The notes beneath the pieces are model-generated. The model ran no database searches. It was not told the DNA's origin and saw nothing but the letters and a program-made list of their open reading frames with translations. Of a stretch of DNA of 64,000 nt, positions 10,340 to 20,979 are shown in pieces (the stretch's first letter is position 1; each line of letters begins with the position of its first letter). Position numbers and translations under genes: made by a program. The DNA is from Alligator mississippiensis. Taxonomy: Eukaryota > Chordata > Crocodylia > Alligatoridae. The stretch is taken from assembly GCF_030867095.1 (NCBI RefSeq), contig NC_081824.1, positions 235,502,719 through 235,566,718 on the forward strand, given 5' to 3'.

Positions 10340-12915
10340 TCTGGCAGATTTTATTCAGCATTGAACATCATCATTTGTGTTTACTTTTTGGGATGGATGA
10401 CTATACAAGTAGGGGAAATGCTCAACAGTCTCCAAGGATTGCCCTCTATTTGTAATATATAAAGGAGAAGCCGGTATATTTGGGAGAGGTTCGCAAAGTA
10501 TCTTGGTTTTCATGAAGTTGACAGTGAGTCCAAGCATTTCATACACTCCACAGAAGCAGTTGAGAGTGATCTGGAGCTCTTCAACCGAGTTGGCACATTC
10601 AACACAAACATCAGCACACTGAAAATCAGTTATGGAGGTGTTCTTTATCTTAGATTTGGAACAAAACCGGTTGACATTAAAGAGATTCCCATCCACGTGC
10701 TACTGAAGTCTGACTCCAGATGGAAGTCTATCAACAATGAGATGTGAAATAACTGTGATATAGATGGAAAAAAGTGTTGGAGAAATTACACATCCTTGCT
10801 TGACTACAGTTCTAGTGGTGAAGGAGTCCATTTCTGAGTCATTGCTTAAGACAGTTGCTGTTACATCATCATGAAGTCTAGTAATGGTAACAAATTTTGG
10901 TGGGCATCCAAATCTCATCAGCATCTTCCATCTCTCTGCTGATTGAAACAGAAGCTTTATTGAGGTCAATGAAGGCCATGTAATGACCTCAGTATTGCTT
11001 GTAGCACTTCTCCTGCAGCTGTCTAGCAAAAAAGATCACATCTGTTGTACCTCTGAGTGGTCTGAAACCACATTGGGACTCAAGTAGAATGTCAGCCAGG
11101 GGAGTGAATTTGTTGAGGAAATTGAGGGCAAGGATCTTCCCACATATAGACAGCAGTGCAATGTCATGGTAATTGCTGCAATCCAATCTATCTCCTTTCT
11201 TGGTCATGGTGATTATTCTGGCATCTCTCAAGTGACTGAGAATCTGTTAATGTTTCCAGATTCTCAAAACAATAGCATGTAGTTGGTGAGAGAGCTTTTG
11301 TCTACCATGCATATACATTTCAGCTGGTATTCCACCCAAACCACATGAATCTTAATGGGATATTGTGGAATGAATGGTTTTGGTAGTATTATTTTTCAGC
11401 ATTAGAATCTTGGTCCAGAAGCTATTGAAAGTGTTCCTTCCACCATGCATTGATGGTAGAGCTGTCCTTCAAGACTGTTGTTCCATCACCAGACTTCGAA
11501 GGGATGGCTTCTTGTATCCTTGGTATCCATAGATAGCTTTAGTTGTGCTGAATAAACTGCACATTGTGGCTGTCAGCAATTTTTTGGATCTCTTGCTTTG
11601 TCCTCCACTACTTGTTCTTCTGCTCTCAAATTTTCTTCTGGGCCTTGGTTTTAATGAGGCAATAAGTGTCTTGCTTCTGTCTGAAGTTGATATTCTTCCA
11701 AACTTTGAAAGCTTTACTTTTTCTGTTAATGAGAGCTTGACTTTCCCTATCATTCTCATGGAACCAATCCTGATGTTTCATTGTGGAGAAGCCTAGAGAT
11801 TCTTTTTCATATTTCATGGATGCCTTTTTTACAGCTCTCCCAGTGACCAGTGGTGTCAAGACCATCAAGGAGGTTGGAGAGTTTTTCACTGAGGCACTGC
11901 TGGTGATGATCACTTTTAGCAAAAGTTTTCAAGTACTCAGTATTGAACCTCTTTCTTGGTTGCTTCTTTTCATGATGGAATACATCAAATGATGATTCAT
12001 CCAGCAGTCCTCTGTGCTGGTCATAGCTCTGGTGATATGGATGTTGTGATGGTCCCAGACATGCACTATGATATAGTCAATCAGGTGTTTTGAGTGGGAG
12101 CTGATGTCTTCCTTTTGTTGCTTTGGCAGGATAAAGAGCTCATGATGATGAGACCCCATTCCAAACACTTGCTTATAAGAATTATTCCATTTGGATTGGC
12201 TTTTCCCACCCCTTCTTTTCCAAGTGTTCCTTTCCATAGGTAAGGGTCCCTGCCCACTCTAGCATTGAAATCACCTGAAATAATTATTTTATTTTCTTTG
12301 GAGACAGATGACAGCACTTGATTGAGTTTAGAATAGAATTCTTCCATTTCATCATCTGCATCAAGGGTTAGGGCATACACATTGATAACTGTTGCATGTT
12401 GTCTGTTGCTCCGTTGAAGATAAAGGCTCACGAGATGCTCGTTGGTGCCAACCAGACATTCCAGCAGCTGAGTAACCTTTGTCTCGATAGCAAAACCAAT
12501 GCCATGGATGTGTCTGTCTTTTTCAGTTTTTCCTTTCCAAAGGAAGGTATAGTTACCACCATGTTAGTGGTCTCACTAACTGCAGCAATATCAATATTAA
12601 CTTTTGCAAGTTCTCTGGCCACTAGTACTGTTTTTCAGTTCAGTCAATCACTGTTAGGATTGTCCATCAGGGTGTGGATGTCTCAGGTTGCAAACCTGAT
12701 TTCTTGATTTGGACTACAAATAGAGATTTGGGTCACTGGCAAGTCAGATAAAGTGAGACAGACTATGTTTAGGGCACCTTTTCTAGCCCGCGCCCCATAT
12801 AGGGTGAGCAGAGTGGCTCCTAAATAGACCTGCTCAGTCATGATTGCAGCTGCCGAATTGCACACCTGTCTCAATTTCAAGTACAAAAGGACATTCATAC
12901 AAATAGTCTCCATGT
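10340..12915 (-). mobile_element. Decayed non-LTR retrotransposon (endonuclease + reverse transcriptase)
   Basis: Read on the minus strand, consecutive short frames collect the order of a LINE ORF2. First (12913 down) comes a segment with NQEIRFAT and ARELAKVNIDIAAVSET, an APE-type endonuclease N-terminus. Then at 12081-12431 comes VINVYALTLDADDEMEEFY and IISGDFNARVG (the GDFNA motif), then TRAMTSTEDCWMNHHLM, where the catalytic DH motif is altered. The reverse transcriptase follows: GDRLDCSNYHDIALLSICGK (10989-11231), GCPPKFVTITRLHDDV and VKQGCVISPTLFSIY (10700-11029), and finally QCADVC in place of the FADD active site (10355-10696). At least eight frame breaks or stops and a damaged active site make it dead. 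It is clearly not CR1; the exact clade is left open. Length is about 2.6 kb and the 3' end lies near 10340. Confidence 0.8.
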
Positions 12916-13464
12916 AGTCGGTAACTAGGGGCTTCTGGTATCTGCCCCTATCACCATTTGCCCATTGTTATAGGACTTGCTGTTGATGGAAGATGCCTGC
13001 CGTTGGCTTTTATAAATATAAGTATGCCATTGCGCACCAGCAACCACACGATCCTTCATGGGAAAGAAAATTTAATCAGATGGCAAGGAAAACCTAGACG
13101 ATGGGAGGTTTCTGTTCTGCTGCAAACTTCATCTGCTTTTGCAGTCATTGTGAAGTATTCCTTCTTCATTTGCCTGCTCCACTTCTAACAACTTTCACTT
13201 CTGTTTCTGAATCACTGTTAGTCTGGAAACCTCACTCTTGACCTTGCCACCATGAGTGACCCTTCCAGGAGTATAGAACTCCAGACAGCATTGCTCTCAA
13301 GGTCATTGCAAGGATCGCAACCTTGAAGTTGTGGTATGCTTTGTATGCTAACAATGACCTTGAATGCACTTGAATAGTCCCAGAGAGTCAAAATAATTCT
13401 TCATGTGCTTACATTTAAATAGGTCCTTAAGTGCTTTGCTGGATCAGGGCCTTCTTATATAGGA
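12916..13464. other. Intergenic DNA; possible LINE 5' remnant
   Basis: This may include the untranslated 5' part of the LINE to its left, whose true 5' end I cannot place. The end of the stretch (CCTTAAGTGCTTTGCTGGATCAGGGCC, about 13421-13447, split by mismatches) resembles the outer part of an ancient amniote palindromic repeat. No exon is recognised. Confidence 0.35.
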
Positions 13465-13690
13465 ACATAGGACTGGAAGATACCTTCTGGGTCATTAAAC
13501 TCATTCAGCTGCTATTGAAGACAGCCTTTGCATAGAATATAATCCATAAATTTACCACATTTCCCCATTGCTTTTTTAAATCTTCCTTGCTCCTATTGAA
13601 AGGGTGAAATATCTGTATTTATTACCCTTCCCAGAAGACATTTTCCCCCTGCAATTAGATCTCTTCATCCTCAGGGATGTACTATAATAA
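13465..13690 (-). mobile_element. CR1 LINE 3'-end fragment
   Basis: The string GGAACATAGGACTGGAAGATACC at about 13462-13484 (broken by one mismatch from the usual GGACTGGAAGGGACC) followed by CTGGGTCATTAAACTCATTCAGC is the antisense CR1 3' end seen again at 17795 and 44326. It is short and strongly diverged, and carries no RT motifs. Confidence 0.5.
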
Positions 13691-13877
13691 TGTTGCTGGG
13701 GCCAGTATGTTACAACCTAGCCCAGGTCTCCCTCTTGCCATTGTCAGGAGTCTGTTGCATGTGGACCCTCACTGGCTTCCATGGGCTGCTAAGAAAACTG
13801 TGCCTCATTAGAGTCTAATCACTGTTTTTGGATCTGGGACACTCAAGCTGCTTCCTGTCTTGCTTTTTACTCCACAG

Positions 13878-14184
13878 CAATGCATGTGTAGATGCTGACC
13901 TGGATGGCTGGGGCACAAGGATACTCCTGTGTGGAGGCTGCTTGCTGACTAGCCCCACACTGGAACATCTTTGTGCCCCAGCCAGACCCTCCACAGCACA
14001 CTGACCCAGGTCAGAGCAGCCCCAGGCTGGCAGGCTGACCCTCTGGACCCTCTGCCAGACAGGCTGCTCAATGTGCTGCAGTCCCAGGCACTCATGTAAA
14101 CACGGCACTCAGGAGTAATAAACTCTGGTGCAATAAGCGCCAGAGTTTATTGCTTCACCTTAATAGCATGTGTAAGTGCACCCA
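13878..14184 (-). mobile_element. Palindromic MITE related to 39391-39862
   Basis: GCATGTGTAGATGCTGACC, GGCTGGGGCACAAGG and the mirror-image CTTTGTGCCCCAGCCAG occur here in reverse-complement order relative to 39391-39862, which has CCTTTGTGCCCCAGCCAG and GTCAGCATCTACATG. The outer ends carry GTGTAGATGC / GCATGTGTAAGTGCACCC-like sequence. Boundaries are approximate. A central hairpin is listed separately. The 97-codon minus frame across it is chance. Confidence 0.55.
14117..14151. repeat. 12-bp perfect-arm hairpin
   Basis: AATAAACTCTGG (14117-14128) pairs exactly with CCAGAGTTTATT (14140-14151) around an 11-nt loop. It sits inside the MITE 13878-14184 and is a likely fold-back core of that element. 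Confidence 0.9.
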
Positions 14185-14482
14185 TTCACATAGACCTGCG
14201 TTTATTGAATCTGGTGATTGCCGTACTCCACAGCAGCCCAGCTACCCTAGATCCCAACTGGTGTCTGAGCTCTCCCTCATTGCTCATGTACACATCAGAG
14301 TTCCATCCATAACCCTGGGCTTCTAGTTCATCCACTTGGGCAAATAAGCTAGGATCACATGCTTAACCCCAAGAAACGTTACCCTGGAAGAGCTTGAATG
14401 ATACAAATCTTTGCAAAGAGCAAAAAGCCCTGGTATACAACCCTGCTCTTACTCCTCTGTGACCATGTCCAGACATGCATGA
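14185..14482. other. Intergenic DNA, nothing recognised
   Basis: Unassigned short stretch between the MITE and the second LTR-like copy. Confidence 0.4.
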
Positions 14483-15624
14483 TGTAACAAGTGGACATCC
14501 TGAGGCTGGTCAAGTCATTGGCTAACTGCCTGCCTACCTCTCCTGCCACACCTTTAATTATACTAATTGGAAGTTGTTAACTAGGCAGGAGACTGCCCAT
14601 TTACTTGCCCTGATGCCAAGGGCATATATACACAGCTCCAAACCTTCCCTTATACCATGTTCCATGCCTTGCAGATGGCATCCATGGCTTAACACCCAAG
14701 CTATGATCCAGTGCCCCCACACTAGGGTTCTCATTCCCATGCCCTCACACTGGGACCCTCACTCCAGTGCCTCACATTGGGACTTTCGCTCCTGTGTCCT
14801 CACACTGCAGCTCACAATCTCTATGCCCTCACATCAGGACTCTCAATCCCTGTGTCCTCACACTGGGCTGTCAATCACCCCCTCAGGGCTCCCAGACCCT
14901 CCTTTTTCCTCGGGCTCCCTGCTTGGCTCGGGACCCTCATGGTCCCCTCACGCCCCCACAATGGAGTCTCATTCTCTGCCTGACATTGGACCTCAATCCC
15001 CTTTCCCATCACTGGATCTCATCCCGGCCCCCTGGAGCCTCACAATTGGCTCTTTTAGTATGCCTCAGGCCTCACTGTGGACCTGAGCTGTCTTTGGCCC
15101 CTTCACATGATCAGGACCCCACTTCAGGCTCCACACAGTAACCTCAGCCCTTGCTTTGTTCTTGAGGGGAAAGTCTGGGGAACACACCCCCACAGAGTAG
15201 CCCGCAAAGCAGCAGGGGCTGAGGCTTTCTGGCACCCCATACTTGTCCTTCACTGGTAAGGCACAGGTGTAGCATTTCCCAAAGATTGCCCCACCACCAG
15301 CAGTCCCACTACACCATCCAGCCCCAGCAGGGTGTAGTTTTAGGTCATGCCCTAGAACCAGAAACCTCCAGCCATCCCCATAGTTCCTCCCCTGTACCTC
15401 CAAACTGTTACATGAGCAACAGCTCCAGCGGGGCAATGTTCTCCCCTTGGCTGCTAGCAGCAAACTGCTGGCTCCATGGCTCAGGGCCTGCTTTTACCAC
15501 AAACAGCTGGGCCCTGTTCCCCATCAGGCAGTTGTGCCTGATTGGGAGTGTAGCCATCTGCAGGCTACTCTGCTGCTTGCCTACACCCCTGTGAGTAACA
15601 GAGCACAACTTGTACTCTGTTACA
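14483..15624. mobile_element. LTR-like repeat, copy 2 (diverged)
   Basis: It begins TGTAACAAGTGG and ends CTCTGTTACA, matching the outer ends of copy 1 (TGTGACAG...CTGTCACA) with substitutions. Internal landmarks follow copy 1 in the same order: CTGCCCATTTA...TGCCCTGATGCC, CATGCCTTGCAGATGGCA, the CTCACACTGGG tandem block, GGCACCCCATACT, CATCCAGCCCCAGCAGG and TTCTCCCCTTGGCTGCTAGCAG. The right terminus contains a 9-bp-arm hairpin (GTAACAGAG 15595-15603, CTCTGTTAC 15615-15623). Flanking 5-mers CATGA and CAGGG match at only 3 of 5, so the target duplication is not convincing. Confidence 0.5.
14708..14880 (+). repeat. Degenerate ~30-bp tandem repeat inside LTR copy 2
   Basis: About six imperfect units of the form TGCCCTCACACTGGGACTCTCACTCC repeat with a 27-31 bp period. 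A weaker version of the same motif lies at about 9520-9570 in copy 1, so the array is part of the LTR family. The 170-, 124- and 68-codon plus-strand frames here exist because the repeat lacks stops in several frames. Confidence 0.65.
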
Positions 15625-16721
15625 CAGGGGCATGCACTTGCACTGGCACAAATTGCCATAGCACATGCTCCTGTACATGCCCTTCATTGTGAGAAAAACT
15701 GTCCTGCAACAGGCAAACTGCCCTTGACCAGGTCCTCCTGGTTCTTCAGCCACGGAGAGCTGGAGGCTGGGGCCAGCAGTCTTACCTGGTGGTGTGCTGG
15801 AGCAGCGGGGGCATAAGTCAGGCAGCACAGAGGCCTGGCCAACAGCCAGTGTGTGGTTCTGGGCTCAGCCTCTGTGTGTGCCGGTGCACACTTGTTGGGT
15901 GTGTGTTGCGCTCGTTTTGTTTTGGTTTTTCTTGCTATTGGGAAATCCTGGTAGCAAATGTTGGCCTTGTGCTACAAATTGTCAGCGAGGAGCACATTTT
16001 AATGTTCAGTACATGCCGTTTGTGGCACCACAAAGAGGCTTGTGGCACTGCAAACCGCACATGCCTGCGCATCTGGTTGTGACCTGTGAGTCTGAGATTT
16101 ATTAACAATTCATGCTGGCCAGACAACCTCCTGCCTTCTCTCCTGTAAATCCTTTCTACATATGGAAATGATGAGCCTTTCTGCACTCTTCTCTTGCTCT
16201 GCCCTGTGCGTCACTGGCAAACTCCCACCCTGTTAAGTCATGCTTGCTCCACCTCCCATGCTGTCCCTTCAGGGCTTATTTACATAGCAGTAGCGGCTCA
16301 AGAATACCATAACCACCTTCTCTGCAGACATATTCCAAACCCTTGTAACGCACTGGGGGAACCCTGGCTGAAACCTACTGTTGCCATAATGTAGATGACC
16401 CCTCAACAGAAGTACTACTGTTTTGTGGGATGGACCCACAATTAAGAGGCAAAGTAATGTCTTCAGAGTACAACCATGAGATGGTCCTTCCACAAGGTGT
16501 CAAGCACATTTCCCCAGCCAGGAAGCCGTCTAAAATTCATCACCAGGCTTGCTCTCTGGACATGAGTCTGGGGCTGGCTCCTGAGGGCTGTGCTGAGTAT
16601 ACCTGGCACCAGTCTACTAATGAACCCATGGCATTTTTTTAGCATGTGGTGGAGTAGGAGCAAGTGGGTGGGGCTTGCTTCTTGGCGATAGTCTTGGGAT
16701 TGCCCTGGAGATCATACCTCT
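15625..16721. other. Intergenic DNA, nothing recognised
   Basis: Overlapping short frames at 15789-16105 and 16430-16663 on both strands show no domain. No named repeat was identified. Confidence 0.4.
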
Positions 16722-17794
16722 TAGGGCTGTGCAAAGCTATGGTTCCTGATTTGATTCAGCAGAGATTCGGCCCAATTTGGTGGGCGAATCTCTGAACCAA
16801 ATCAGGAAACCCTTTAATCTCTCTGAATCAAACTGGAACCCTCTGAATTGATTTGTAGAGATTCAGAAGGATTCAGAGATTCAGACATAGACGCAGCTTT
16901 AAATGTTTTTTCTACATACCTCTAGGTAGCAGGGGCTCATGAATGCTATGATGCTGGGGCACATGGAGTGTCCCACTGTAATTTCCTGTGCCTTTCACCT
17001 GTGCATCGAGTCTGTGTGGATTTTTCTGGCTTTGCCATTGCTTTAAGGAAGGAACAAGCTTGTTAATGGAATGGACTTCGGTTGTGTCCCAGGGACAACA
17101 AGCAAAACAATCCGGGAACCGCGCCCATGGAACCCGGCAAGGACAGATACAAAAGGAAAAATAAAAATGGTTACTTATCTGTAGGGGAGATAATGCTGGA
17201 GGGGAGGAGGAGAGAGCCTGCACGGTTCACCAGCCGCACCTTTATTTAATTAAGGCCAGCGGGTGATGTCAGAGGGAATCACCAGCCAGCGGGAATAAAG
17301 GCAGACACCGGCAAAGAAACTGAGAGAGTGAGAGAGGCAACAGAGGCTCCTCACGCTGGTAACGTGTGGAGCCAGCGCAATCAAAGGCAACCTGGGCAGG
17401 GAGTGGCAGCGGAGACTGCGGGAGCTCCCTGCACTGGTAGAAATAAAATTGAACCCCGGACAGGGAAGAGAGCTCGGAGCAATGAGCTCCGAACACCATC
17501 AAGGGAACACAGCGTTGGAAGAGAGCGTTGGAACACGGCTCCGGTCGGCAGAGAGACAAGGACAGAGACCCAGGGACAGAGGCTGCGACCGACCCTGGGG
17601 ATACGGAAGCTCATCTGCCCGGTCACTCCCATGTATTGGGCTGTGAAGATGGGCTGGGGATAAAGAAGGAAGGGAGACATCAGGGGCGCAATGTCGGGAA
17701 GAACCTTGCTGGGTACAGGCAGGAGAGCTGAGCGGATTGACTCCTATGACCCTAGAGTTGTGGGTCTTCTTTTCTTTTTCCCTTTTTTTTCTTT

Positions 17795-19317
17795 CATAGA
17801 ATCATAGAAGTAGGGTTGGAAGGGACCTTGTAGATCTTCAAGTCCGACCCCCTGCCTGGGCAGGAAGAAAACTGGGCTCAAATGACCCCAGCCAGGTAGG
17901 CATCAAGCCGCTTCTTAAAGACCCCCAGGGTAGGAGCCAGCACCACTTCCCTTGGAAGTTGGTTCCAGATCCTAGCCGCCCTGACTGTGAAGTAGTTCTT
18001 ACAGAAGTCTAATCTAAACCTACTCTCCAACAACTTGTGGCCATTATTCCTTGTTATCCCAGGGGGCGCTAGGGGAAACAAGGTGTCCCCAAACCCTTCT
18101 GGTCCCCCCTAGTGAGTTTATAGACGGTCACCAGGTCCCCCCTCAGCCTTCTCTTGTGAAGGCTGAACAGGTTCAGGTCCCATAGCCTCTCATTGTAGGG
18201 TCTGCCCTGCTGTCCCCGGATCATGAGGGTGGTCCTCCTCTGGACCCTCTCAATGTTGTCCACATCCCTCTTGAAGTGGGGTGCCCAGAACTGGACACAG
18301 TTCTCCAGCTGCGGCCTGACCAGTATCGCGTAGAGGGGGAGGATCACCTCCTTGGACCTACTTGAGATGCATCTGTGGATGCACGATAGGGTCCGGTTAG
18401 CCCTGCCGACCGTGACCTCGCATTGTCGGCCCATGTTCATCTTGAAGTCAATGATGACTCCAAGATCCCTTTCTGCCTCCGTGCTCTCAAGAAGGGAGTT
18501 TCCCATCTTATAAGTGTGCTGCTGGTTACTGCTGCCCAAGTGCAGCACCCTGCACTTGTCAGTATTGAAACACATCCTGTTTTTGTTAGCCCACCCCTGC
18601 AACCTATCCAGGTCTTTCTGCAGTTTTTCCCTCCCTGCTAACGTGCCCACCTCACCCCAAATTTTGGTATCATCAGCAAATTTGAACAGGTTGCTTTTCA
18701 CCCCGTCATCCAAATCGCTGATAAAGAAATTGAACAGTGCGGGCCCAAGGACCGAGCCCTGGGGGACTCCGCTGCCCACTTCCCCCCAGGTCGAATATGA
18801 CCCATCCACCACCACCCTCTGAGTACGACCCTTCGGCCAATTTGCAATCCATCTGACTGTGTAGGCATCGATGCCACAATCACCTAGGTTTTTAATGAGG
18901 ATGGGGCGGTTGACAGTGTCAAAGGCTTTGCTGAAGTCCAGAAAGACTACATTCACGGCGACACCTGCATCCAATGCTTTTGTGACCTGATTGTAAAAGG
19001 CAATCAGGTTGGTCTGACATGACCTGCCCCTAATGAAACCATGCTGGTTGCCCTTGAGCATCATCCCCGATGCCGGCCCATCACAGATGTGCTCCTTGAT
19101 GATCTTCTCAAAGAGTTTTCCCAGGATTGAGGTAAGACTGATGGGCCTATAGTTGCCTGGGTCCTGCCTCCTCCCTTTTTTAAAGATGGGGACCACATTG
19201 GCTATCTTCCAATCATCTGGCACCTGGCCCGAGCACCACGAGTGCTCGTAAAGCCATGCCAAGGGCCCTGCAATAACCCCTGCTAGCTCCCTCAACACCC
19301 TGAACCTTTCATTGGTG
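17795..19317 (-). mobile_element. 5'-truncated CR1 LINE
   Basis: Read on the minus strand the element ends near 17795 with the CR1-type tail TCTATGATTCTATGA and contains GGTCCCTTCCAACCC just upstream, the standard CR1 3' untranslated end. The coding part (listed separately) starts inside ORF2 with FRVLRELAGVIAGPL around 19310, and everything upstream is absent, the usual outcome of incomplete target-primed reverse transcription. It lies inside the LTR-type element 16977-20408 and is therefore the youngest of the three nested insertions. Confidence 0.9.
17878..19298 (-). pseudogene. CR1 ORF2 reverse transcriptase, 5'-truncated, one frameshift
   Basis: The 409-codon frame 18069-19298 holds the reverse transcriptase: VPIFKKGRRQDPGNYRPISL near the start, VVFLDFSKAFDTV (first catalytic Asp), GVPQGSVLGPALF, then FADDT (the catalytic Asp pair), followed by the thumb region with VLHLGSSNQQHTYKMG and RDLGVIID. 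A one-base shift near 18085-18095 moves the C-terminal 67 codons (17878-18081; LLESRFRLDFCKNYFTVRAA, then LPREVVLAPTLGVFKKRL) into another frame. The N-terminal endonuclease is missing. All RT active-site residues remain visible, so the copy is young relative to the other CR1s here, but it cannot encode a complete ORF2 protein. Confidence 0.9.
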
Positions 19318-20644
19318 CAAGGGCACCCGAATAGGCCTCAGGAACAGAACCTGCCAGTAGCAGGGGACTCTGGACACAGAGGCCAAGCTAATTCACCATC
19401 CCACTCATGGGAAGTGAGGGGACAATAGCCTAGAGCCTCGAAGAGGCGATGGAGCTCGGGAACACCCACGCTGAAGGAACGGCCACCTTAAGACCCGGTG
19501 TCCCCTAGGTGGTTGGCGCAAGGTTTGGGGTGTAGAGGAGGTGGAGCCCCATAAACATCCTGCTAGTGATGTGATCACTCCAGTGGATCCTCTGGAGGCT
19601 ACTCCCTCCACTGGTATTGTGGCAGAGTTGTGGCAGATGAGTTTGGGGGTGGTCCTTGAGGCAACCGACACCCACCTCAGGGGTTTCATGAATGCATACC
19701 CCTTACGGCATGGACTAAGGCAGCATGTGAGTGGGCGTTTGGAGCTAGACGGGTGCAGGTTGGTACCCCCAGGGGTCTCATCTGCCACGTCTGTGCTGGA
19801 AAAACAATTTTTAATGGGAGGAAGACGGTCTACCCCGTCTCTCCTGGTACCTTCCTTCCATCGTTCTGGTTCTCCTTCCTTGCTCGGGGTTCCGCCTCCC
19901 CTACACCCTGCCTAACGCCAACCACAGATGGTATTACCTGGGCCACCAGGATTAGTTTTACGCCCCTTTTGATGTCTTGACCTTTCAGATTTATTATGGT
20001 GGTATTCAGGATGTTTATTGGACCTGGTTAGTCTCTGCTGCACTCTTTAATGAAGTTGCCCTCCTGGGGTAGCTACCACATCCCTGAGCTGGGACTTCTT
20101 TCAGTATCTGGCCCCCCTGGGCTGGTTGAGGACCTCACTTCCAGTCCTCCCCACTGATTCCCTCCTGGGCTTTTTATCCTGGCTTCAGGGTTCTGGGAGG
20201 TGAATTGGTCCCAGCATGCTGTTATAAAGCATACCCACACTGACATGGGAGCCAATCCTGGCTCTTTCCAACTCTGCAGTTTGTTTTTTTCTTCTTTCTT
20301 CGCTGCGGTGGATGGGACCACCATGGTTTCACTTTCACCACGCTCCGCTTCCAGTGTGGCATCCCACCAGCTCCTCTCCTCAGCAGATGGAGGTAAGTCC
20401 TTTCCACACCCACAGAAGCACAGGGTGCTCCTCAGCATGCTCAGCAGCAAACCTGGAAGTGGACCAGAAGCAGTTCTGGCCCATTTCCAGGTCCTCCAGT
20501 AAGTGCGCTGGGGGCCCCCCTCATGCCCCCTGGCTCAGTGACTGGTGCCTTCTGGGTTTGGGGGGGCACCCGGGGTCCCCTGTAGCTGATCACCAAGCCG
20601 GAAGGGTGTGGGGGGGGCCCCCAATGCGCTCCCCTTCAGATCTG

Positions 20645-20676
20645 GAAGTGGACTGGAAGTACTTCCAGTCCACTTC
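20645..20676. repeat. Perfect 16-bp-arm palindrome in hAT core
   Basis: GAAGTGGACTGGAAGT (20645-20660) is followed with no spacer by its exact reverse complement (20661-20676). It occupies the second hairpin position of the hAT TAGGG family. The equivalent in copy 1 near 8071-8100 is degenerate. Confidence 0.95.
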
Positions 20677-20979
20677 TGGGTTTGCCACTGAGCACATGGA
20701 GGGCTCCCCTTACACTCCTGCGGGACACTCCATGTGCCCGAGCATCACAGCGAGCATGAGCCACGCTTGCTACCTCAAGGTATGTAGAAAAACCTTTTAA
20801 AGCTGTGTCTATGTCCAAATTACTGATTCTCCGAATTCACATTGAATCTTCAGATTTGAACTCGGCCAAATTGGATCAGGGACAGTGATCCGAATCAATT
20901 AATCGAATCACTGTCCCTATTCTGCCTGAATCTGAATCCAAATCAAATAGGTCCCACTTCACACACCACTTATACTTCT

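Larger units (their letters stand above)
16977..20408. mobile_element. LTR-type insertion nested in hAT copy 2
   Basis: It starts TGTAATTTCC and ends CTTTCCACA, so it has TG...CA ends, and is flanked on both sides by CCCAC (16972-16976 and 20409-20413), a perfect 5-bp duplication generated inside the hAT copy. Without the CR1 nested inside it, about 1.9 kb remains. I see no second LTR copy and no gag/pol reading frame. It is therefore either a long solo LTR or an internally deleted element. The part at 19511-19575 resembles 602-665. The 124-codon plus frame at 19541-19915 has no recognised domain. Confidence 0.6.
16722..20971 (+). mobile_element. hAT-like element, TAGGG family, copy 2, interrupted
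   Basis: The left part (16722-16976) starts TAGGGCTGTGCAAAGC and follows copy 1 up to GGAGTGTCCCAC. The right part (20409-20971) resumes at CCCACAG and runs through the AAGTGGACC hairpin core to the right terminus CACACCACTT. The two parts total about 813 bp after removing one 5-bp duplication, against 797 bp for copy 1. The outer flanks are ATACCTCT (16714-16721) and ATACTTCT (20972-20979), a 7/8 8-bp target-site duplication. This shows that the two halves are one insertion opened by a later one. The 162-codon plus frame at 20312-20800 is not a transposase. Confidence 0.8.

Noticed and set aside
14574..15141. 170- and 124-codon ORFs with repeated Pro/Ser/His blocks
   Set aside because: They are translations of the ~30-bp tandem repeat inside the LTR-like copy.
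9162..15624. A single provirus bounded by the two LTR-like copies
   Set aside because: Copy 1 has its own flanking duplication, and the intervening DNA is a LINE on the minus strand, a CR1 fragment and a MITE, with no gag/pol/env-like sequence.
20312..20800. 162-codon ORF as a possible hAT transposase remnant
   Set aside because: It lies across the GC-rich core and palindrome of a non-autonomous copy. It lacks the hAT catalytic or dimerisation signatures and is not conserved in the other two copies.
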